Positions 10,090-18,828 are shown, counted from the stretch's first letter. The stretch is 53,037 nt of DNA from an uncultured Bacteroides sp. (GCA_949296415.1 CASFQC010000013.1:1-53037); one strand, 5' to 3'. Program-made: numbers and translations. The notes: generated by a model from the sequence alone, not told the origin.

Positions 10090-10229
10090 AATCCGGAAAG
10101 CAAGTCGCAGGGAACAATGCACGAATCTTATGCCCCTATGCATATAAAAGACTTCCTTACGCGATTGCTAATCGTACAATTTATAAGCTATATGGTTTGT
10201 CTTTTCATGATGGTGAGATATACCGATGT
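10090..10229 (+). repeat. Interspersed repeat, family C copy 1
   Basis: About 140 bp, matching 47221-47358 at roughly two bases in three or better by eye. The best block is CATATGGTTTGTCTTT in copy 2 versus CTATATGGTTTGTCTTT here, followed in both by a TGATG segment and TACCGATG; GCGATT(G/A)(C/G)TAATC is another shared block. Weaker similarity may continue upstream to about 10040. Copy 1 is in the 3' region of trmN6 and is followed at once by a terminator. Confidence 0.7.
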
Positions 10230-10266
10230 AACCTGTAATTTGGCATAAACAGGTTACCCGTTTTTT
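10228..10266 (+). terminator. Rho-independent terminator after trmN6 / repeat C
   Basis: 9-bp perfect stem GTAACCTGT (10228-10236) with ACAGGTTAC (10249-10257), 12-nt loop, then CCG and six T (10261-10266). Oriented for plus-strand transcription; it would end either a long trmN6 transcript or a small RNA containing repeat C. Confidence 0.8.
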
Positions 10267-10379
10267 ACCCCTTGCGTGATAAAATCATATTGCCGGACCA
10301 GATCACCAGTTTTATCTGTAATCCAATAATCATTAGCATCTCCTTGAATGGTCAGACTGTGTACTTCGTGTCCAATGGC

Positions 10380-10751
10380 CTACGGTCTTTGTTCGTTTTT
10401 CACATCGTTTTCTCTGCTATAGCCCAACCTCAGCTTCCCCTTACTCAGGACAAGGCTGTCCTGAGTAAATTTCTCAATGATGAAGGTATCCGAAAAAGCA
10501 ACCGTCTGATGGTTACCTATACTTTTTCCCGAGAGGATAAGCCGGTCATTTTGCTTCTCCCATCTTTCATAAGATAAGGTTGCCATATTGACGGATGAAG
10601 CTTTACCGTCCTCTTTCAAAATAAATCCTTGTTCCATTTGAGACATATTGGGGACAGGTTGCACCCATTTACCTATCAGATTGTCACTTGCTTCACAAGC
10701 CAGTAAAATCACAGTGGAGAAACCAGCCATAATCAAATTCGCTTTTTTCAT
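10380..10751 (-). CDS. Lipocalin-like lipoprotein (predicted)
   Basis: A 123-aa exported protein. The signal peptide MKKANLIMAGFSTVILLAC ends in a lipobox (LLAC), so Cys19 is the predicted lipidation site. The mature part (LIGKWVQPVPNM, ...GKASSVNMATLSYERWEK..., LILSGKSIGNHQ, FIIEKFTQDSLVL) looks like the small lipocalin-type beta-barrel lipoproteins common in Bacteroidales; this assignment is from memory of the family pattern. The ligand is unknown. It is convergent with trmN6. No -7 element could be found in the 190-bp region before the start. Confidence 0.7.
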   Translation of the reverse strand: MKKANLIMAGFSTVILLACEASDNLIGKWVQPVPNMSQMEQGFILKEDGKASSVNMATLSYERWEKQNDRLILSGKSIGNHQTVAFSDTFIIEKFTQDSLVLSKGKLRLGYSRENDVKNEQRP

Positions 10752-10943
10752 AACATCATTGTTTTGATATTATACTATATATTTTTTGCCTTTTACCTTG
10801 GGAGACCTACACGTCCGCACACAGAATGCTTGCAACAAGCAGCGCCTTGTTTCCATTGATTGTCTTCATCCCACGATGGGACACCGTTCTACATTGTGCT
10901 CTCATCAGCCAAGCTTTTCATTTACGAGATATGAGTTTAACTA

Positions 10944-12179
10944 TTATTCTATCCGCAAACAAGCGTTAACCTGGAAAAAATCATTCAACAAAGTTTCATA
11001 ATTGCCTTGCAGCAAAACATGGTGGTTGCCCAACGGATTGCGCAAGAAATAAGAAACCGGAGAATTGAGATGAACGCGAATCTGTGTGCGGCACATATTC
11101 CGGTAATCAGTATTTTCCGTCAAAGTTCCTGTAGCCAAGTAATATTGATCCAAGCATTCACCACCACATTTTGCAATAGTGACATCTCCAACAGGTAATA
11201 TACCTCGGATACCAATACTTTTTCCAGATTCAAAGTGGCTGCACAGCATGAATTGTTCGGTTTGTTTAAGTCCTATCGTACAGTGTGATAATATGATTTC
11301 ATTAGAACGAGTGTTTATCATAGACGGGTTGCCCATAAAGGTTTCCTGTCCGGATAATATTTTGATTGCCAGCATTGTAAATACAGATTGCAAATCACCC
11401 TCACAACCGGCTACAATACCGTCATCATTCAGCTTGGACAAAGCCAGACATCCGGTACACCCTATCAATTCAAGAAGTTTAAAACAGTTTAATGTCAATG
11501 CATTAAACTGTTCTTCCAAAACTATTCTTTGAAGAGCTTTATACACTCTCATGGCTTTAAGCATGTCTTCAGGAGAAGCATCATGACAAGCTAAAGCGTG
11601 AAGAGCAAGCCTGGCACATATCTCTCCAATCTCATCATCAGAAATTTGTCTATAATAATCGCATAAATGTTCAATCGGCACCTCAATATAATCTATACCC
11701 CAACGGCGTTTAGCCAACAGGTAATCAACATTGCTTGCAATCAACCAATTTGAGGGCACTCCTATCACACCTATTCTTGCACCGTAAAGTTTGCGCTGAG
11801 CTTTAAAATTATTGTATAAGACAAATATACGTTTCACAATTTCTGATAATTCTCCATGCAAAATTTCGCTTTTCAATCCACGGACACGCATCCATGCAGA
11901 CATTTCCAGTGCAGCAGCCAATGAATTCTGCATTCCGTCGGCCAGCATTATAACAGGTTTAGGCAATGCTTCAAAATATTGGATCAGCAATCGTTCCACT
12001 CCTCCGGTAGCAACGAACAATATACAAAAATCATCAGGGGTAAGTTTTGCTACTTCAGAACTATCCACAAAATTTAATGTAAAATATTTTTCTAGTCTTG
12101 TCAGAATGGCTTCGTGGGAAGTCTTTATGCTATCCCTATCATGCAAAAATGAAGAAAATGTTATTAAGTTTACAATCAT
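10944..12179 (-). CDS. L-fucose/L-arabinose isomerase-like protein
   Basis: A 411-aa cytosolic protein resembling the FucI/AraA N-terminal and middle-domain fold (COG2407-like). It has an N-terminal Rossmann-like half (residues 1-170, with LFVATGGVERLLIQYF and GARIGVIGVPSNWLI) and a middle region containing the acidic motif GCEGDLQS. Its C-terminal section (ILPVGDVTIAKCGGECLDQYYLATG) recalls the beta-rich end of sugar isomerases. It stands alone, with no sugar-utilisation neighbours, so substrate and even isomerase activity are unproven. A near-match -7 (TACTTTTA) lies about 65-75 bp upstream, but is weak. Confidence 0.65.
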   Translation of the reverse strand: MIVNLITFSSFLHDRDSIKTSHEAILTRLEKYFTLNFVDSSEVAKLTPDDFCILFVATGGVERLLIQYFEALPKPVIMLADGMQNSLAAALEMSAWMRVRGLKSEILHGELSEIVKRIFVLYNNFKAQRKLYGARIGVIGVPSNWLIASNVDYLLAKRRWGIDYIEVPIEHLCDYYRQISDDEIGEICARLALHALACHDASPEDMLKAMRVYKALQRIVLEEQFNALTLNCFKLLELIGCTGCLALSKLNDDGIVAGCEGDLQSVFTMLAIKILSGQETFMGNPSMINTRSNEIILSHCTIGLKQTEQFMLCSHFESGKSIGIRGILPVGDVTIAKCGGECLDQYYLATGTLTENTDYRNMCRTQIRVHLNSPVSYFLRNPLGNHHVLLQGNYETLLNDFFQVNACLRIE

Positions 12180-12390
12180 AGCCTTAATAAAATTTAGAGT
12201 TTATGATACGATTGCATTCAATCATAATTTTCATGCATAAAAGTACATTTTTTCATTTTAACCGCATAACCTTTTTACTTTAGATAAGCTTTTTAAGTCT
12301 ATTTAATTGTCCTCTTTCTTATTTTATGTGTCATACCCACGGCCTTTCATTTAATAAGTAGAACGTACAACTACCCTTCTACTCATAAAA

Positions 12391-12640
12391 GACATATAGC
12401 TCCCATTACAAATCTCATTTATAAGAAACAGTATTTTATATTGGTTAGCATCTGTATATTAACAGTTTATTGTGAACGGACTCACAGCTTCCTGCGGGTG
12501 GGTCCGCAGCTTCCTGTGAACGGACTCACAGCAGGCTGCGGACGGTTCCACACCGGGCTGTGTATGGGTATGCACCAGAGCGGAGTTTTTCCAATCTGCT
12601 GTCCGCCACCTTGTCATGCAAAAATGGTAGCTAAATGAAA
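12391..12640. repeat. Interspersed intergenic repeat, family A copy 2, with hairpin array
   Basis: Second family A copy, between the divergent isomerase-like gene and the aminotransferase. It shares with copies 1 and 3 the opening ACATATAG, TGTATATTAACAGTTTATT, GGTATGCACCAGA (GAGTATGCACCAGA in copy 3), CTGCTGTCCG and the closing AAATGAAA. Unlike copy 3 it carries a central insertion of three tandem hairpins at 12470-12531. Outside the repeat, 12180-12390 and 12641-12786 show no gene; the first is A/T-rich. Confidence 0.75.
12470..12531. repeat. Three tandem 18-bp inverted repeats, period 22 bp
   Basis: Hairpins at 12471-12486 (TGTGA/TCACA), 12492-12509 (CTGCGG/CCGCAG) and 12514-12531 (CTGTGA/TCACAG), each with a 6-nt loop (ACGGAC or GTGGGT) and joined by CTTC linkers. 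The middle stem differs from the third at paired positions (G-C for A-T), so pairing is kept while sequence changes. Confidence 0.75.
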
Positions 12641-12786
12641 TAGCCGTGTGTCACACACTTACTGATTCTTTAAATGACGGGGAAAACATCTTCGCCTTTC
12701 ATTAAGGGTGTATAAAACAAAAGCAAAAATCAAACGGTTCATAAAGTTTTTCGGTCAAGCGAACCTACAAGTTACAATTAATTCGC

Positions 12787-12794
12787 TACATTTG
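12787..12794 (+). promoter_or_regulatory. -7 element for aminotransferase operon (TACATTTG)
   Basis: Matches TAnnTTTG; implies a leader of about 130 nt before the ATG at 12929. Confidence 0.65.
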
Positions 12795-12928
12795 CGCACC
12801 CAATTGAAGGCAATCACCTGAAAAACCAATCGAAAATGTCTGATATATGTTTTTTGAAAGATTCTCCATTAAGGCATGATTAGATAGGCTTTACAGTTCA
12901 TCACAGCAAACTTTATTAAGGAACAGAC

Positions 12929-14134
12929 ATGCCAGACATATCAATACGCGGAAAAGAAATGCCGGCTTCACCAATCAGGAAGCTGGCTCCTTTGGCCGAT
13001 GCTGCCAAACAAAAAGGTATTCATGTGTTTCATTTGAATATAGGACAACCGGATTTGCCTACCCCTCAAGTAGGCATTGATGCCATTCGTAATATTGACC
13101 GTAAAGTATTGGAATATAGCCCCAGTGCAGGTTTTAGGAGTTATCGGGAAAAGCTAGTAAAATATTATGCCCGGTTTAATATCCGACTGACAGCAGATGA
13201 CATAATCATCACTTCTGGAGGTTCGGAAGCCGTTCTCTTTTCATTTATGGCATGTCTGAATCCCGGCGATGAAATCATCGTTCCTGAGCCAGCCTATGCT
13301 AACTACATGGCTTTTGCCATTTCAGCCGGAGCGACGATAAGGACCATCGCCTCTACTATAGAAGAGGGGTTTGCGCTGCCAAAAGTGGAAAAATTTGAAG
13401 AATTGATTAATGCACGGACACGTGCAATCCTGATATGCAACCCTAACAATCCTACGGGTTATCTTTATACGCGCCGTGAAATGAATCAAATTCGCGATTT
13501 GGTGAAGAAATACGATCTTTTCCTCTTTTCCGATGAAGTGTACCGCGAATTCATTTATACCAGCTCACCATATATATCTGCATGCCATTTGGAAGGCATA
13601 GACCAGAATGTGGTCTTAATAGATTCGGTCTCCAAAAGATATTCGGAATGCGGAATACGTATCGGTGCACTCATCACCAAAAATAAATCTATACGTGAAG
13701 CGGTCATGAAATTCTGCCAGGCAAGATTAAGTCCTCCATTGGTGGGACAGATTGCGGCGGAAGCTTCTCTTGATGCAGAGGAAGACTATATGCGTGATAT
13801 TTATGACGAATATGTAGAACGGAGGAAATGTCTGATAGACGGACTAAACCGCATTCCGGGTGTATATTCCCCTATTCCCATGGGAGCTTTCTATACGGTT
13901 GCCCGTCTGCCAGTAGATGATTCAGACCGCTTTTGCGCTTGGTGCCTGAGCGATTTCCAATATGAAGGGCAGACTGTATTTATGGCACCGGCTTCAGGCT
14001 TTTATACCACTCCTGGTGCAGGACGTAATGAGGTACGCATCGCTTATGTGTTGAAGAAACCTGACTTATGCCGTGCATTGGTAGTATTACAAAAAGCTTT
14101 GGAAACTTATCCGGGCAATACAATGAAAAAATAA
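12929..14134 (+). CDS. PLP-dependent class I/II aminotransferase
   Basis: A 401-aa fold-type I aminotransferase of the aspartate-aminotransferase group. Landmarks in order are FHLNIGQPDLPTP, the cofactor phosphate loop SGGSEAV, CNPNNPTGYLYT (substrate carboxylate region), SDEVYREF (PLP-pyridine Asp) and the Schiff-base lysine in DSVSKRYSECGIRIG, then a C-terminal Arg-containing segment (GRNEVRIAYV). The amino donor cannot be told from sequence; aspartate or an aromatic/branched amino acid is possible. Followed after 31 bp by a LolC/E-like permease, so likely one transcript, although no functional tie is obvious. Confidence 0.9.
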   Translation: MPDISIRGKEMPASPIRKLAPLADAAKQKGIHVFHLNIGQPDLPTPQVGIDAIRNIDRKVLEYSPSAGFRSYREKLVKYYARFNIRLTADDIIITSGGSEAVLFSFMACLNPGDEIIVPEPAYANYMAFAISAGATIRTIASTIEEGFALPKVEKFEELINARTRAILICNPNNPTGYLYTRREMNQIRDLVKKYDLFLFSDEVYREFIYTSSPYISACHLEGIDQNVVLIDSVSKRYSECGIRIGALITKNKSIREAVMKFCQARLSPPLVGQIAAEASLDAEEDYMRDIYDEYVERRKCLIDGLNRIPGVYSPIPMGAFYTVARLPVDDSDRFCAWCLSDFQYEGQTVFMAPASGFYTTPGAGRNEVRIAYVLKKPDLCRALVVLQKALETYPGNTMKK

Positions 14135-14165
14135 GAACCGAATGGTGTTTTTTTAATCCTGTCAG

Positions 14166-15383
14166 ATGTCGTCTACCTCATTTTTCATTGCACGCCGAAT
14201 ATATCAAAGTGATAGGCGGGTTTCAAGACCAGCATCGTTGATTTCTGTCACAGGTATAACCGTAGGACTGGCTGTAATGTTTATCTCTATAGCTGTAATT
14301 ATCGGATTTAAAAGCGAAGTACGGAATAAAATTACCGGATTTGCTTCCCATATTCAGGTGACAGACATCAATGTGGCAAGCCATTATAATCAGGACCCTT
14401 TATATATTTCAGACAGTCTGCTTTATACGCTTGCAGGCAATCAGGCTATAGCCAAGATTCAGCGCTACTCCGTAAAACCAGGTATGATTAAAACACAGGA
14501 TGCTTTTCAAGGAATAATGCTTAAAGGTGTCGGGCCGGAATATGATACAACCTTTTTCCACCGTCATATGTTAGAGGGCAGACTTCCGGCTTTCAGTGAT
14601 ACAGTTGCCTCTAATTCTGTAGTCATATCAAAGTCTATGGCGGACAAATTGAAATTAAAAGTCGGAGACAAAATTGATACATATTTCATACAAGGCAATA
14701 TCCGTATCCGCCGGTTATATGTGGCAGGTATTTACCAAACTAATCTGACCGAATATGACAATCTTTATTTGCTGACAGATCTATTCTTAGTAAACAGACT
14801 TAACAACTGGAACAAATCACAGGCAAGCGGACTTGAATTGGAACTGGTTGACGATTCCAACTTGGATGAAACCACGTGGTTGCTGGCCAACCGACTGGGT
14901 AAACAATATTGTGTGAGGAACATGAAGCAGTTGAATCCGCAAATATTTTCCTGGCTCAACATATTGGACATGAATATCTGGGTCATTCTTGCTCTGATGA
15001 CCGGAGTCGCAGGTTTCACCATCATTGCCGGACTACTTATCATCATTATAGAACATACAGCCATGATTGGCATACTCAAATCGCTTGGGGCTCCGAGTAA
15101 ACTCATCCGTCATATATTCCTTTGGTTATCAGTTTTTCTCGTAGGAAGAGGTATGGTGTGGGGAAACGTCATAGGTATCGCCTTTTACCTTATTCAAAGA
15201 ACATCGGGAATATTACGGCTCAATCCGGAAAATTACTATATGGACACAGTACCCGTAAGTTTCAGTCTACCGGCATTCCTTTTTCTCAATATCGGTACAC
15301 TCATAATTTCTGTCTTGATGCTTATCGGACCATCATACCTTATCGCACATATCAAACCTACAACCGCCATGAGATACGAATAA
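14166..15383 (+). CDS. LolC/LolE-like FtsX-family ABC permease
   Basis: A 405-aa inner-membrane protein of the lipoprotein-releasing permease type. It has an N-terminal transmembrane segment (about 28-48, SVTGITVGLAVMFISIAVII), a large periplasmic MacB-like domain (about 50-270), then three C-terminal FtsX-type helices (about 275-300, 320-345 and 370-395) and the terminal PTTAMRYE seen in LolC/E proteins. In Lol systems it works with the LolD ATPase to extract lipoproteins from the inner membrane. No ATPase is adjacent here. Second gene of an operon with the aminotransferase; convergent with the following porin. Confidence 0.85.
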   Translation: MSSTSFFIARRIYQSDRRVSRPASLISVTGITVGLAVMFISIAVIIGFKSEVRNKITGFASHIQVTDINVASHYNQDPLYISDSLLYTLAGNQAIAKIQRYSVKPGMIKTQDAFQGIMLKGVGPEYDTTFFHRHMLEGRLPAFSDTVASNSVVISKSMADKLKLKVGDKIDTYFIQGNIRIRRLYVAGIYQTNLTEYDNLYLLTDLFLVNRLNNWNKSQASGLELELVDDSNLDETTWLLANRLGKQYCVRNMKQLNPQIFSWLNILDMNIWVILALMTGVAGFTIIAGLLIIIIEHTAMIGILKSLGAPSKLIRHIFLWLSVFLVGRGMVWGNVIGIAFYLIQRTSGILRLNPENYYMDTVPVSFSLPAFLFLNIGTLIISVLMLIGPSYLIAHIKPTTAMRYE

Positions 15384-15390
15384 AATCATC

Positions 15391-15438
15391 TCAAAAAGCT
15401 TCCGTCATATTAAATCAAAAAGCTTCCGTCATATTAAA
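15391..15438. repeat. 24-bp perfect tandem duplication at the 3' end of the BamA-like gene
   Basis: 15391-15414 and 15415-15438 are identical. On the minus strand each unit encodes F-N-M-T-E-A-F plus TGA, so the gene stops in the upstream unit (15415-15438) and the second copy lies just after the stop in the same frame. Confidence 0.95.
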
Positions 15439-16644
15439 ATAGAACAAGGTCTGGTCATTTACCGTATTTTTACCAAGATCCAGCCGTACATTCATGCGGG
15501 GTTGTACTTCTATGCGCAATCCTACACCATAATTGGGCAATACACCCTCAATCTTTCCTACAGACGGTCCAATGAAACCACATCCTACCCAACCGACAAA
15601 TCCCAGATGATTAATAATGCGTTTGAGCCAACTTTCCTCATCTGTATTGAACATCTGTCTATATTCCGCCATAACAAGATGGGCTGACCTATCACGGTAT
15701 TGTCCCATATAATACCCTCGCAAATCAAAAGGCGTACCGGCCAATGAGTACTGGGTCAACGGAATATTATCTCCGATGACGTTTTTGCTCTGGGCAGTCC
15801 AAGCTATGACTTTTCGTTTGCCCACTTGCTTATATTGACGGTAATCAAATTCAAACTTATAGAAATTGTGTTCACTTCCAAAAATCTTATTATAAGCCAC
15901 TCCGCTTAAATTCAGATATATACCTTCGTAAGCATTCGAAGGAACGTCACGACTGTCATAAGTCAATAAGAATCCTATTCCTGAATTGAAGTTTTTGTAT
16001 CCATTTTCATTTCCTCCAGCTTCTTTATAGGAGGATTCTTCAGCAAGCAAGCGTCCAGGCTTGGTAAAATGATCATAATTTATATCAATTTGCGGACCGG
16101 CAAAGAAGTTACTTTCCCCCATTCTAATTAGAAACCATGGATTGATTTGTATTCCGCTATACCGATATTGACTGGTTGAATCACTGCGTATGTAATCACG
16201 GTTGGTACTATAACCTATTCCATAAAAATTTTCTACGGTATTCTTGTAACTGAATTTTCCGAATATGCGGAAACGGTCATCCTTAAAAAACAGTTGTGGT
16301 TTGGAAAATAAATTGATGCCTCCGTCAAACATAAAAGCCAAAGCTACAGGCACTACAGAACGCTGAAGTGAGGTATCCTTTGGAACCGTTCTGAAAGTCA
16401 TTAGCGCACTTCCTCCTACAAGCAGGCCAAAATCGGGCGAATAGCTTGGACCTCCTAAAATGTTATAATGGAAATTTCTGTTTGCCTTGGCACGTTTACG
16501 CATTTTGTCAGCGGACAATTCTGTCATGATAGAGTCTTTTTCTAATGAGTCGGCCGATATGGCCACACTTATCGTATCCTGCCCGAATACAGTAAAAACA
16601 GTCAACAATAAAAACGTTATGCTTAAGAAATATTTTCTATTCAT
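15415..16644 (-). CDS. BamA/TamA-type outer-membrane beta-barrel protein
   Basis: A 409-aa outer-membrane protein with signal peptide MNRKYFLSITFLLLTVFTVFG before QDTIS. The rest looks like the D15/BamA surface-antigen barrel: alternating aromatic strands, a long GIGFLLTYDSRDVPSNAYEGIYLNLSG segment, the barrel motif YSLAGTPFDLRGYYMGQYRDRS, and a C-terminal Phe as needed for barrel assembly. There are no POTRA repeats (true BamA is ~800 aa), so this is a short barrel-only member of unknown cargo, not the essential BamA. A minus-strand -7 element sits about 55 bp upstream. The last seven codons and stop are tandemly duplicated. Confidence 0.85.
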   Translation of the reverse strand: MNRKYFLSITFLLLTVFTVFGQDTISVAISADSLEKDSIMTELSADKMRKRAKANRNFHYNILGGPSYSPDFGLLVGGSALMTFRTVPKDTSLQRSVVPVALAFMFDGGINLFSKPQLFFKDDRFRIFGKFSYKNTVENFYGIGYSTNRDYIRSDSTSQYRYSGIQINPWFLIRMGESNFFAGPQIDINYDHFTKPGRLLAEESSYKEAGGNENGYKNFNSGIGFLLTYDSRDVPSNAYEGIYLNLSGVAYNKIFGSEHNFYKFEFDYRQYKQVGKRKVIAWTAQSKNVIGDNIPLTQYSLAGTPFDLRGYYMGQYRDRSAHLVMAEYRQMFNTDEESWLKRIINHLGFVGWVGCGFIGPSVGKIEGVLPNYGVGLRIEVQPRMNVRLDLGKNTVNDQTLFYFNMTEAF

Positions 16645-16699
16645 ATTATAATCCGAATTAATGAAAAGCTCTGCAAAAGAAACATTTATATATTTCCGG

Positions 16700-16707
16700 C
16701 AAAAATA
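16700..16707 (-). promoter_or_regulatory. -7 element for BamA-like gene (TATTTTTG)
   Basis: The minus strand matches TAnnTTTG about 55 bp before the start at 16644. Confidence 0.6.
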
Positions 16708-16757
16708 CCAATAAATTTGAGAGTCAGCTTAATTTTCCTTTTAAAATTTCCCTTCAT

Positions 16758-16948
16758 AACATATAGTTGTCCTTCTGCATATAAAGAACCGACACAAAAA
16801 CTTTTTATGAAGAACAATATCTTTTGTATATTGTATATCAACAGTTTATTGCAAATAGTTCCACATCGGAATGTGTATGAGTATGCACCAGACTGTTTTT
16901 TAGTCTGCAGTCCGAATTCCTTGTCTTGTAAAATAGCGGCAAATAAAA
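16758..16948. repeat. Interspersed intergenic repeat, family A copy 3
   Basis: Shortest family A copy (~190 bp): AACATATAG, then TGTATATCAACAGTTTATT, AGTTCCACATCGGAATGTG, GAGTATGCACCAGA, CTGCAGTCCG and AAATAAAA. It lacks the hairpin array. Like copies 1 and 2 it lies between a divergent gene pair (BamA-like and the WalJ-like hydrolase). Confidence 0.72.
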
Positions 16949-17104
16949 GAACCATGTTCTTGAATCCGTTTCGAGTTGGCCACATCGTTTTTATGCCCTT
17001 ACTAATTCAAGAAACCCTCGTAAGAAATAACATTCCCATATTTTTTGTTTCTACCTCAAGACAAGGTTTGTCCGAGATGTTATTCTTATTTCAAGACTTC
17101 TAAT

Positions 17105-17112
17105 TATCTTTG
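17105..17112 (+). promoter_or_regulatory. -7 element for MBL hydrolase (TATCTTTG)
   Basis: Match to TAnnTTTG, 50 bp before the ATG at 17163. Confidence 0.7.
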
Positions 17113-17162
17113 CCGCCACTTTGCAATAAATTTGCAATAGAAAGAGACAAAGAAATAAAAAG

Positions 17163-17969
17163 ATGACAATAAAATTTTTGAGTTTAGGAAGTGGAAGCAG
17201 TGGCAATTGCTATTTTTTAGGCACCGACAATTATGGCATATTGATTGACGCCGGCATATCTCTTCGTACAATTAAGAAAGCATTTAAAGACAATGGCATA
17301 GAAATGAATTGCATCAGAGCGGTCTTCATCACTCACGACCATGCTGACCATATAAAGTTCGTAAACGGACTGGGAGAAAAGTTGCACATACCCGTTTATG
17401 CAACCTCACGCACACACGAAGGCATCAGGAGGAATTATTGCATGACGGAGAAACTTTCGCCTGATTCCATCCGTTTCTTGGAGAAACGACATCCCATGCA
17501 ACTTCTTGATTTTAAGATAGAATCCTTTGAGGTTCCCCATGACGGCACAGATAATGTGGGATATTGCATATCCGTGCCAGACGGAAAAACTTTTGTTTTT
17601 CTCACCGATTTGGGTGAAATAACACCCGTTGCGGCCGAATACATACGTAAAGCAAATTATCTGGTCATTGAGACCAATTACGATGACTGTATGCTTGAGA
17701 TGGGAAAATATCCTCCATACTTGAAAAAACGTATAGCGGGTCCTACCGGACATATGAGCAATTCGGCCACAGCCGACTTTCTGGCTGCGAATATGTCAGG
17801 TCATCTGAAATATATTTGGTTATGCCATCTGAGCAAAGACAATAATCATCCGGAATTAGCCTATAAAACCGTAGAAATGAAACTGAAGGAAAAGGGCTAC
17901 ACGGTTGGAAAAAACGTACAACTATTTGCCCTTAAACGCACTACTCCATCTGAACTTTTTGAACTATAA
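17163..17969 (+). CDS. MBL-fold metallo-hydrolase, WalJ/YycJ family
   Basis: A 268-aa metallo-beta-lactamase-fold protein. The metal-binding signature HDHADH (FITHDHADHIKFV) is followed by the later ligands expected in this fold (VPHDGTDN, FLTDLGEI, the C-terminal LCHLSKDNNHPE). The opening MTIKFLSLGSGSSGNCYFLGTDNYGILIDAG is the YycJ/WalJ type. The Firmicutes homologue is linked to the WalRK system and genome integrity, with proposed nuclease activity; no walRK genes are nearby. It sits alone upstream of the thiamine operon. Confidence 0.88.
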   Translation: MTIKFLSLGSGSSGNCYFLGTDNYGILIDAGISLRTIKKAFKDNGIEMNCIRAVFITHDHADHIKFVNGLGEKLHIPVYATSRTHEGIRRNYCMTEKLSPDSIRFLEKRHPMQLLDFKIESFEVPHDGTDNVGYCISVPDGKTFVFLTDLGEITPVAAEYIRKANYLVIETNYDDCMLEMGKYPPYLKKRIAGPTGHMSNSATADFLAANMSGHLKYIWLCHLSKDNNHPELAYKTVEMKLKEKGYTVGKNVQLFALKRTTPSELFEL

Positions 17970-18130
17970 CAGACTGAGAACCTGTTCAGTTTTTGCTCTG
18001 TAACACTCGGGATGTTCTTCCGAGGATACTTCCCATTATTATGAGAAGTAAAGCAGGCTATGTGACAAATAAAAAAATCCTTTCTGTCACTTTATCTACT
18101 TTTTCACTTCATTTATTCATTAAAATAATC

Positions 18131-18138
18131 TATCTTTG
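18131..18138 (+). promoter_or_regulatory. -7 element for the thiamine operon (TATCTTTG)
   Basis: TAnnTTTG match ending 10 nt before the TPP aptamer, placing the transcript start at the 5' edge of the riboswitch. Confidence 0.75.
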
Positions 18139-18148
18139 TGGTCAAAGA

Positions 18149-18386
18149 CAAAGGGGTGCCCCTTCAAGAGCCTGCACAGGTCTGAGTCTGGTTTCATGTT
18201 GAAAGTCTTTTCCTGAAGATTTTCCTTGTTATTACGGAGTATACGATAGCTCAGCAATAAAAAGAAAATCGGAGATTTTTTGGAACAAGTCAGATATGGA
18301 ATTTATTAAGCTGCTGGCAGACTTTATGTAAAGGGCTGAGATTATACCCTAGAACCTGATGCAGATAATGCTGCCGTAGGAATTTG
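18149..18386 (+). promoter_or_regulatory. TPP (THI-box) riboswitch with long P3 insertion
   Basis: The aptamer conserved core is present: GGGGTGCC (18153-18160), then GGGCTGAGATTATACCCT and AGAACCTGATGCAG, ATAATGCTGCCGTAGGAA (18333-18382). P1 is CAAA (18149-18152) with TTTG (18383-18386). P3 begins CCCTT and ends AAGGG, and holds about 170 nt instead of the usual few; inside it GATTTTC and GAAAATC can pair. The 240 nt between aptamer and thiS contain no gene; a weak TGTTG...CAACA stem followed by TTTTT (about 18447-18478) could be the expression platform. Controls thiS onward. Confidence 0.92.
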
Positions 18387-18628
18387 GATATATAAATATA
18401 TGTTCTCTACCCTTCACCGTTGCAGAGTGTCCCCCTTTCTTTAAATGTTGTTTTAGAGTCTGACCAACACTGTTTTTATCCAAGGCCACTCGTTCCATGT
18501 GATACAAAATGCCACAAGCCGTGTGACGACGGACTGACATGATGAGTTCACAAGGAATTATGCAGGAAAACTTTTTTTGAGGAACACCTTGGAATGACAG
18601 GAGATCAGGATATTAATAGAATCATACA

Positions 18629-18826
18629 ATGAAAATAACAGTCAACAACAAGGAAATGGAAACCACAGCAAAAAACCTTTTGCAGTTGGCACAGGAGCTA
18701 AATCTGTCTGCACACGGTGTAGCTATGGCTGTGGACAACCACATGATGCCGCGCGCTTCATGGTCAGATACCATTCTGAAAGAACATGCCCAAATAGTCA
18801 TCATCAAAGCTGCTTGTGGAGGATAA
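18629..18826 (+). CDS. thiS: Thiamine biosynthesis sulfur carrier ThiS
   Basis: A 65-aa ubiquitin-like carrier ending in the required Gly-Gly (KAACGG). ThiF adenylates the terminus, it receives sulfur as a thiocarboxylate, and ThiG uses it to build the thiazole ring. Length and the AVDNHMMPRASW core match the family. First gene after the TPP riboswitch; thiE starts 2 nt after its stop. Confidence 0.95.
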   Translation: MKITVNNKEMETTAKNLLQLAQELNLSAHGVAMAVDNHMMPRASWSDTILKEHAQIVIIKAACGG

Positions 18827-18828
18827 AT

